A stretch of DNA of 10,741 bases from contig JABMNB010000757.1 in NCBI GenBank assembly GCA_013205335.1, positions 1 through 10,741 on the forward strand, read 5' to 3'. The notes under the pieces are model-generated. The model did no database searches, had not been told where the DNA came from, and saw only the letters and a list, made by a program, of their open reading frames with translations. A program made the position numbers and the translations under genes. This DNA is from Rhodospirillales bacterium. GTDB lineage: Bacteria > Pseudomonadota > Alphaproteobacteria > Reyranellales > Reyranellaceae. Positions 1 to 4,421 of the stretch are shown piece after piece; the first letter of the stretch is position 1; each line of letters opens with the position of its first letter.

Positions 1-86
1 ACCTGCTGGGGCATGCCATCGCCGAGCAGCCCGCCGCGACGCGCGAATCGATCGCGGCGGCCCTCGATCGTCTGTCGCGGCGCTGA
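1..86 (+). CDS. C-terminal end of an unidentified protein (partial)
   Basis: One plus-strand frame is open from the left edge to a TGA at 84-86. It encodes 27 residues (LLGHAIAEQPA... ending in DRLSRR) that read like an amphipathic helical C-terminus. The stop lies 2 bp from the stop of the convergent quinone reductase-like gene, which fits a real gene end in this compact genome. A regulator of the TetR or similar helical type beside a quinone reductase would be a common arrangement, but that is a guess. Too little is present to assign a family, and the fragment could be a chance open frame in GC-rich DNA. Confidence 0.4.
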   Translation, partial: LLGHAIAEQPAATRESIAAALDRLSRR

Positions 87-88
87 GT

Positions 89-673
89 TCAGCGCGCGGC
101 CCGGCCGAGGGCGCGTATTGCGTCGAAGTGGCGGGCGATTGCTCCGGGCTTGGCTGACGCGACGCCACCCACGATCGTGTCGCGCACCGGCCCGTAGCCC
201 ACGAAGCCCAGGATGTTGCGTTTCAGGTTCTTCACCGCGTGCGCGCGGAAGTACCAGCGGTATACGATCGCCGGCATGCCCATGGTGACGACGATCCGGG
301 CGCTCCGTCCGCCGAGATGCTTCAGCGGAAAGCCGTTGGGGCGATAGTCGAAAGCGAAGCCCGGCCGCAGCGTCTGCTCGAAGAAGCCCTTGAGCAGTGC
401 CGGCATGTCGCCCAGCCACAGAGGGAAGATGACCACCAGGTGATCGGCCCGCCGGATCGCCTCCTGCGCTGCCGCGATCTCGGGCGGTGCCCTTCCTGTC
501 TCGAACTCGGCTTGGGAGCGAAGCAGGTCGAAATGCAGCGCCCCAATGTCGAGCCGGTCGACCGTGTGGCCGGCCGATACGGCGCCGTCGGCATAGGCGT
601 CGGCGAGGGCGCCGCACAGGCCCTTGCGGGCAGTGTCGGGATGGCCGTTCAGGATCAGGATGCGTGTCCCCAT
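89..673 (-). CDS. NAD(P)H-dependent flavodoxin-fold oxidoreductase (NQO1/MdaB/KefF-like)
   Basis: This 194-residue cytoplasmic protein belongs to the Flavodoxin_2 family of FMN/FAD-dependent NAD(P)H:quinone or nitro/azo reductases, which usually do two-electron reduction. The sequence shows the first strand and phosphate-binding loop (RILILNGHPD, residues 4-13), the second core strand with the family motif around FPLWLGDMPALLKGFFEQ (83-100), and the following RPGFAFDY segment (103-110). The length is normal for the family. ATG at 671-673 is the only sensible start, because the next in-frame ATG upstream (686-688) reaches a TAG after three codons. The gene lies downstream of the Bug-type receptor gene on the same strand, 129 bp away, and probably has its own promoter. 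The start codon lies inside a perfect 11-bp dyad (666-694), and an FNR-like box sits at 707-720. The substrate cannot be told from sequence. Confidence 0.88.
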   Translation of the reverse strand: MGTRILILNGHPDTARKGLCGALADAYADGAVSAGHTVDRLDIGALHFDLLRSQAEFETGRAPPEIAAAQEAIRRADHLVVIFPLWLGDMPALLKGFFEQTLRPGFAFDYRPNGFPLKHLGGRSARIVVTMGMPAIVYRWYFRAHAVKNLKRNILGFVGYGPVRDTIVGGVASAKPGAIARHFDAIRALGRAAR

Positions 674-694
674 GCGCTACGTTCGCATGGGGAC
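666..694. repeat. Perfect 11-bp inverted repeat over the start codon of the quinone reductase-like gene
   Basis: The arms GTCCCCATGCG (666-676) and CGCATGGGGAC (684-694) are exact reverse complements separated by 7 nt. The minus-strand ATG at 671-673 is inside one arm. The other arm holds a second ATG (686-688) that opens a tiny frame, Met-Arg-Thr-stop. A GGAGGG ribosome-binding-like sequence lies about 7 nt before that upstream ATG, better placed than for the main start. The dyad could be an operator, or an mRNA hairpin that hides the start codon. Which one applies is inference. Confidence 0.6.
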
Positions 695-706
695 GCCCTC
701 CATTCC

Positions 707-720
707 TTGATGTGGATCAG
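707..720 (-). promoter_or_regulatory. FNR/FixK-like box
   Basis: On the minus strand the site reads CTGAT-CCAC-ATCAA, which matches nine of ten specified positions of the FNR/FixK consensus TTGAT-N4-ATCAA. It is centred about 40 bp upstream of the start codon of the quinone reductase-like gene and lies in non-coding DNA. A class II activation geometry (centre near -41.5) would put the transcription start at or near the ATG. A repressor role is also possible. Oxygen or nitric oxide control of this gene is inference from the site alone. Confidence 0.4.
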
Positions 721-760
721 GCAGGATCTCCGCCGGCGTCTAGAACCGGCTTCGCTCAAG

Positions 761-788
761 AGGCCCCGCCGCACCGCAGGCGAGGCCT
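761..788 (-). terminator. Possible terminator hairpin after the Bug receptor gene
   Basis: AGGCCCCGCC (761-770) and GGCGAGGCCT (779-788) form a 10-bp GC-rich stem with one mismatch and an 8-nt loop. It begins about 14 nt beyond the stop of the receptor gene as transcribed. The sequence after the stem on the minus strand is CTTGAGCG, with no real U tract, so intrinsic termination would be weak. It may only protect the 3' end of the mRNA. Confidence 0.3.
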
Positions 789-802
789 GTCTCGCAATCA
801 AC

Positions 803-1771
803 TCACTCCGGCTGGATGCCGGCGCGCTTCACGGCGTCGCCCCAGGCGGCGCAGCCGGTCTTCATGATCTCGGTCATCTCCGCGGGCGTCGTGCCGGTGG
901 CGATCAGGCCCATGTCGAGGAGCTTCTCCTTGCCCTCCGGGGTCTGCACCAGCTTGCGGATCTCCGCGCTCAGCCGTTCGACGATCTCCTTGGGCGTGCC
1001 GGCCGGCGCCATGACGCCATTCCAGCCGGTCAGGTTGATCTTGTAGCCGGCTTCCTCGAAGGTCGGCACGTTGGGCAGGCGCGGCCAGCGCTGGGCGGAG
1101 GTGACCGCCAGCGGCGTCAGCTTGCCGCCCGAGATCGCGCCGCCGCTGGAGGCGAGATCCTGAATGGTCATCGGGATGTGGCCGGCGACCGTATCCTGCA
1201 CCGCGGGACCGGCGCCCTTGTAGGGCACGTGGGTCATGTCGAGCTTTTCGGCCTGGTTCAGCATCTCGCCCCAGATGTGCGAGGACGAGCCATTGCCGAA
1301 CGAGGCGAAGTTGACCTTGCCCTTGCGCTCGTTGGCCCAGGCGACGAATTCCTTCACCGACTTCAACCCCAGGGCCGGCGGCGTCGACATCACGAGAGGC
1401 GCCAGCCCGTGCTGCGTCACGGGCATGAAATCCTTCAAGCCGTCATAGGGCATCTTCTTGTAGACGTAGGGGTTGATGCACATCATCGACGAGTTCACGT
1501 AGACGAAGGTGTAGCCGTCGGCCGGCAGGTTCTTCACGATCTCCATGCCGACCATGCCGTTGGCGCCGGGCTTGTTGTCGACGATGACCTGCTGGCCGAG
1601 TACCGCCGAGAGCTTCTCGGCGAAATAACGAGACACCACGTCGGTCTGGCCGCCCGGCGGATAGGGCGCGACCAGCTTGATGGGCTTGTTGGGCCAGGCC
1701 GACTGGGCAAAAGCCGAGGTGGCGAGCACGACGAGTGCGCCCGCCAGCGCGGCGACCGATTTCTTGGACAT
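803..1771 (-). CDS. Tripartite tricarboxylate transporter substrate-binding protein (Bug/TctC family)
   Basis: This 322-residue protein is a periplasmic receptor of the Bug family, which captures small carboxylates and related organic ligands for TctAB-type uptake or for signalling. A signal peptide is clear: KK at residues 3-4, a hydrophobic stretch, and probable cleavage after SAFA (19-22). The mature part opens with the family signature WPNKPIKLVAPYPPGG (26-41), then shows VDNKPGANG (60-68), DGYTF (85-89), HVPYKGAGPAVQD (about 180-192) and APAGTP near residue 255. Length is typical. The ATG at 1769-1771 is preceded by GGGAG (1781-1785) at 9 nt. The gene starts 55 bp after the MBL hydrolase stop on the same strand, so read-through from the sulfur-responsive promoter is possible. 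No tctA or tctB membrane genes are in the window, which is common for this family. The ligand cannot be predicted. Confidence 0.95.
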   Translation of the reverse strand: MSKKSVAALAGALVVLATSAFAQSAWPNKPIKLVAPYPPGGQTDVVSRYFAEKLSAVLGQQVIVDNKPGANGMVGMEIVKNLPADGYTFVYVNSSMMCINPYVYKKMPYDGLKDFMPVTQHGLAPLVMSTPPALGLKSVKEFVAWANERKGKVNFASFGNGSSSHIWGEMLNQAEKLDMTHVPYKGAGPAVQDTVAGHIPMTIQDLASSGGAISGGKLTPLAVTSAQRWPRLPNVPTFEEAGYKINLTGWNGVMAPAGTPKEIVERLSAEIRKLVQTPEGKEKLLDMGLIATGTTPAEMTEIMKTGCAAWGDAVKRAGIQPE

Positions 1772-1826
1772 GCGTTTCTTCTCCCTTTGGGGCGACCCTA
1801 GCGGGAGCGGGGCATGCTGCCAATCT

Positions 1827-2699
1827 TCACGCTTCGACGAGTTTCACCGGTATCTTGAGATAGCTCTGGCCATTGTCGTCCGGCGGCGGCAGGTGGCCGG
1901 CCCGGATGTTGACCTGAACCGAGGGCAGGAGCAGCACGGGGGCTGCCAGCGAGGCATCGCGCTTGGTGCGCATCGCGACGAATTCGGCCTCGGTCACACC
2001 GTCATGGACATGGACGTTGTGCGCCCGTTGCTCCGCGACGGTCGTCTCCCAGGCATACCGATCGCGACCGGGCGCCTTGTAGTCGTGGCACATGAAGAGG
2101 CGCGTCTCGGGCGGCAGCGCGAGCAGCCGCCGGATCGAGCGATAGAGGGTGGCCACGTCGCCGCCCGGAAAGTCGGCCCGCGCGGTGCCGTAGTCGGGCA
2201 TGAAGATCGTGTCGCCCACGAATACGGCATCCGCGATCCGGTAGGCGACGTCGGCAGGGGTGTGGCCGGGCAGATGCATGACCTCGATAGTGAGGTCGCC
2301 GAGCGGCAGCGTCTCGCCGTCCGCGACGAGCCGGTCGAACTCGCGTCCGTCCTCGCTCACGTCCGCCGCGTTGAACACCTTCTTTAAGATCTTCTGCACG
2401 TCGCGGATGTGCTGGCCAATGACGACGCTGGCTCCCGTGCGCGTCTTCAACAGCGGTGCTGCCGTCAGATGATCGGCATGGGCATGCGTTTCCAGGATCC
2501 AGTCGACGGAGGCCTGCCGTTCCTTGGCCTTGGCGAGGACGCGCTCCGCCGACTTGGTCGAAGCCTTCCCGGACTTGTGGTCGTAATCGAGCACCGGGTC
2601 GATGATCGCGGCACGTCGCGTCTCGGGGTCGGTGACCAGATAGGTCACCGTATTGGTCGCCTCGTCGAAGAAGGCGTCGATGATCGGCTTGAGTTCCAT
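1827..2699 (-). CDS. MBL-fold hydrolase, persulfide dioxygenase-like (Blh/ETHE1 type)
   Basis: This 290-residue cytoplasmic enzyme has the complete metallo-beta-lactamase metal set: THAHADH (H72, H74, D76, H77), PGHT (H146), GDT (D163) and CHDY (H205). The spacing and the KAPGRDRYAWETT segment (208-220) fit the Blh/ETHE1 group. That group uses one Fe(II) to oxidise glutathione persulfide to sulfite. The tail VNIRAGHLPPP...YLKIP is typical of bacterial Blh-like members. The DUF442 phosphatase-like domain fused to some Blh proteins is absent. I chose the ATG at 2697-2699 because AGGAGA (2705-2710) sits 5 nt upstream and the family N-terminus begins there. The frame stays open further upstream, but that part overlaps the operator and the repressor gene. 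It is divergent from the BigR-like repressor and shares its operator region, so it is very likely repressed by it. The exact substrate is inferred from family and context. Confidence 0.9.
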   Translation of the reverse strand: MELKPIIDAFFDEATNTVTYLVTDPETRRAAIIDPVLDYDHKSGKASTKSAERVLAKAKERQASVDWILETHAHADHLTAAPLLKTRTGASVVIGQHIRDVQKILKKVFNAADVSEDGREFDRLVADGETLPLGDLTIEVMHLPGHTPADVAYRIADAVFVGDTIFMPDYGTARADFPGGDVATLYRSIRRLLALPPETRLFMCHDYKAPGRDRYAWETTVAEQRAHNVHVHDGVTEAEFVAMRTKRDASLAAPVLLLPSVQVNIRAGHLPPPDDNGQSYLKIPVKLVEA

Positions 2700-2718
2700 G
2701 GATTTCTCCTTTGCGTCC

Positions 2719-2747
2719 TTGACATATATATTAGAGATGTCTAAATT
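2719..2747 (+). promoter_or_regulatory. Predicted sigma70 promoter of the repressor operon
   Basis: TTGACA (2719-2724) and TAAATT (2742-2747) are spaced by 17 nt, in a markedly AT-rich stretch of an otherwise GC-rich sequence. Transcription would start near 2754, only about 7 nt before the ATG at 2761. That agrees with the lack of any ribosome-binding sequence there. The -10 element overlaps the first operator dyad and touches the second, which suits autorepression. Confidence 0.5.
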
Positions 2748-2752
2748 AGCAA
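2725..2752 (-). promoter_or_regulatory. Predicted promoter of the MBL hydrolase gene
   Basis: Read on the minus strand, TTGCTA (2752-2747) and TATATA (2730-2725) are spaced by 16 nt. Initiation near 2718 would give a leader of about 19 nt that includes the AGGAGA ribosome-binding site. Both operator dyads overlap or abut the core elements, so one repressor could silence both directions. The -35 match is moderate. Confidence 0.45.
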
Positions 2753-2759
2753 TACCTAA
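2731..2759. promoter_or_regulatory. Tandem operator dyads, probable BigR-like binding sites
   Basis: TTAGAGATGTCTAA (2731-2744) is a perfect TTAGA-N4-TCTAA dyad. TTAGCAATACCTAA (2746-2759) repeats the outer TTAG-N6-CTAA pattern, shifted by 15 bp. They lie between the divergent MBL hydrolase and repressor genes and overlap the predicted core promoters on both strands. BigR-type ArsR repressors are known to bind AT-rich palindromes in their own promoters. The assignment here rests on position and symmetry. Confidence 0.6.
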
Positions 2760-2760
2760 A

Positions 2761-3078
2761 ATGAAAACAGCACAAATCCTCGATCCCAAGGCGTTACAGG
2801 CGAAAGCCGGCGAAGTGGCGGGCATCCTTGCGGCGCTCGCCAATGACCGGCGCCTGCTCATCCTCTGCAAGCTCGTGGAGGTGGGGGAGGCGACTGTCGG
2901 CAATCTCGCGGCCGAAGTCGGCCTGTCGCAGTCGGCGCTGTCCCAGCATCTCGCACGCATGCGGGAGGAGGGGATCGTCGCCTTCCGGCGCGAGGCCCAG
3001 ACCGTCTGGTACCGGATCTCGGACGAACGGATCGAGACGCTGCTTTCGACGCTTCACCGACTCTATTGCGCGGACTGA
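2761..3078 (+). CDS. bigR: ArsR-family persulfide-responsive repressor (BigR/SqrR/YgaV type)
   Basis: This 105-residue winged-helix repressor shows the ArsR core LAALANDRRLLILCKLVE (23-40), a recognition helix around LSQSALSQHLARMREEGIV (55-73) and a wing RREAQTVWYRI (76-86). Two cysteines, C36 in LILCKL and C103 in LYCAD, sit where BigR and SqrR carry the pair that forms a di- or tetrasulfide bridge with sulfide-derived persulfides and releases DNA. No metal-site motif such as ELCVCDL is present. ATG 2737 in the same frame would add eight residues (113 aa). I prefer 2761 because 2737 lies in the centre of the operator dyad and the added codons include TTA and ATA, rare for this genome. Neither start has a good ribosome-binding site. 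The gene heads a plus-strand operon with the rhodanese and TauE genes, and probably represses both directions. Confidence 0.87.
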   Translation: MKTAQILDPKALQAKAGEVAGILAALANDRRLLILCKLVEVGEATVGNLAAEVGLSQSALSQHLARMREEGIVAFRREAQTVWYRISDERIETLLSTLHRLYCAD

Positions 3079-3102
3079 AGAGCCGCGCGGAAAGGAACTA
3101 TC

Positions 3103-3630
3103 ATGTCCCTGCCAATCATCGATGCCGCCAAGGCGCGGCAGCTCATCGCCGAAGGCGCCGTCCTGGTCGACGTGCGCGAGGCCGACGAAAGGGCGCGCGA
3201 GCACATCCCGGGCACACAGCATGCGCCGCTCTCTACTTTGCGGAGCGTGGAAGCGCCCGGCGCGAAGGCGGTCATCTTTCATTGCCGCTCCGGCGCCCGT
3301 ACCGGCGCCAACGCTGCCCGCCTCGGCGACGCAGCGGGATGCGAGGCCTACCTGCTCGAGGGCGGGCTGGAAGCGTGGAAGCGCGCCGGGCTGCCGATCT
3401 CGGCCGACCGGAGCCAGCCGATCGAGATAATGAGGCAAGTCCAGATCGTAGCCGGCAGCCTGGTCTTGCTGGGCGTGGTCCTCGGCCTCTGGATCGCGCC
3501 GGCATTCCTCGCGGTCTCGGCTTTCGTGGGCGCGGGCCTCGTCTTTGCCGGCAGCACGGGTTGGTGCGGCATGGCGAAACTGCTGGCCGTGATGCCGTGG
3601 AACCGCTTAGCGCGGAAGGCGCTGGCGTGA
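3103..3630 (+). CDS. Membrane-anchored rhodanese (YgaP-like, rhodanese plus DUF2892 tail)
   Basis: This 175-residue protein joins a rhodanese domain (about 1-100) to a two-helix membrane tail (about 115-150). Rhodanese landmarks are VLVDVREADE (20-29), HIPGTQHAPL (34-43) and the active-site loop FHCRSGARTG, with catalytic C61. The tail has two hydrophobic helices, then STGWCGMAKLLAVMPWN, a close match to the end of E. coli YgaP and the DUF2892 family. Such proteins accept sulfane sulfur on the loop cysteine and pass it to cyanide, thiols or partner proteins at the inner membrane. The total length matches YgaP. The start has AAGGA about 8 nt upstream and lies 24 bp after the repressor stop. 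Its TGA overlaps the next ATG (TGATG at 3628-3632), which indicates translational coupling. C155 in the tail could act as a second sulfur carrier, but that is inference. Confidence 0.92.
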   Translation: MSLPIIDAAKARQLIAEGAVLVDVREADERAREHIPGTQHAPLSTLRSVEAPGAKAVIFHCRSGARTGANAARLGDAAGCEAYLLEGGLEAWKRAGLPISADRSQPIEIMRQVQIVAGSLVLLGVVLGLWIAPAFLAVSAFVGAGLVFAGSTGWCGMAKLLAVMPWNRLARKALA

Positions 3631-4421
3631 TGATCACCCAGGTCGCAGCGCTCGCCTCGGGCGGTGTGGTCGGCCTCGTGCTCGGCTTGATCGGCGGCGG
3701 CGGCTCCATACTGGCGGTGCCGCTGCTGCTCTATGCGGTCGGCATGCCGTCGCCGCATGTCGCCATCGGCACAGCGGCCTTCGCCGTCGCCGTCAATGCC
3801 GCGGCGGGCCTTGCGCTGCACGCGCGCAAGGCGCCGATCCGCTGGCCTTGCGCCATCGTGTTCAGCCTTGCCGGCGTCGGCGGCGCATTCGCAGGCGCCG
3901 CCCTCGGCAAGGAGATGGACGGCCAGAAGCTCGTGGCGCTGTTCGGCGTGTTGATGATCGTCGTCGGCCTGATGATGCTGCGCCCCAAGGACACGGGTGG
4001 GCGCCAGTCGGCGTGGCTGACGCGCGAGAACGCCGCGTACATGCTGCCGCGGCTCGTCGTGCTGGGCGCGGGCGTCGGCCTGCTGTCGGGCTTCTTCGGC
4101 ATCGGCGGCGGATTCCTGATCGTTCCGGGCCTCATCCTGGCGACCGACATGAAACTGGAGGACGCGACCAGCGCATCGCTGGTGGCGGTGACCGCCTTCG
4201 GCATGACCGCGGCGGCGAGCTATGCCTGGTCGGGACTGGTCGACTGGCAGATAGCTGGGCTGCTGGTGGCGGGCGGTGTGGCCGGGGCGGTGGCCGGGAC
4301 GAAGGCCAACGCCATCCTCGCCCGCCGCAAGGGCGCTCTCACGATGCTGTTTGCCGTCTTCGTCATCCTCGCCGGCCTCTATGTCGGCGGCCGCGGTCTC
4401 TTCGATCTGCTGCAGGCCTGA
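3630..4421 (+). CDS. TauE/SafE-family sulfite/organosulfonate exporter
   Basis: This 263-residue integral membrane protein has about eight hydrophobic segments and the internal duplication typical of TauE/SafE. The first half starts GLVLGLIGGGGSILAVP (15-31) and the second GLLSGFFGIGGGFLIVP (150-166). A cytoplasmic or periplasmic loop around 117-137 (RPKDTGGRQ...) separates the halves. Family members export sulfite, sulfoacetate or related anions. Here sulfite made by the MBL persulfide dioxygenase is the obvious candidate. The ATG at 3630-3632 overlaps the rhodanese stop by one base. A GTG directly before it (3627) is an alternative start adding one residue. The gene is last in the repressor-rhodanese-exporter operon, and its TGA abuts the stop of the convergent hydroxylase gene with no spacer. 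Substrate is inferred from neighbours. Confidence 0.92.
   Translation: MITQVAALASGGVVGLVLGLIGGGGSILAVPLLLYAVGMPSPHVAIGTAAFAVAVNAAAGLALHARKAPIRWPCAIVFSLAGVGGAFAGAALGKEMDGQKLVALFGVLMIVVGLMMLRPKDTGGRQSAWLTRENAAYMLPRLVVLGAGVGLLSGFFGIGGGFLIVPGLILATDMKLEDATSASLVAVTAFGMTAAASYAWSGLVDWQIAGLLVAGGVAGAVAGTKANAILARRKGALTMLFAVFVILAGLYVGGRGLFDLLQA

Noticed and set aside
239..1801. A 520-codon plus-strand open frame antisense to the quinone reductase-like and Bug receptor genes
   Set aside because: It is low-complexity, rich in Arg, Gly, Ala and His, and has no family signature. The minus-strand frames encode clear protein families, so this is a GC-driven shadow.
2700..2960. N-terminal extension of the MBL hydrolase frame upstream of 2699
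   Set aside because: It overlaps the divergent repressor and the operator, is unlike the family N-terminus, and a good ribosome-binding site precedes 2699.
3066..3629. N-terminal extension of the exporter frame across the rhodanese gene
   Set aside because: The extension is a shadow of the rhodanese frame, and the TauE/SafE fold begins at the ATG overlapping the rhodanese stop.
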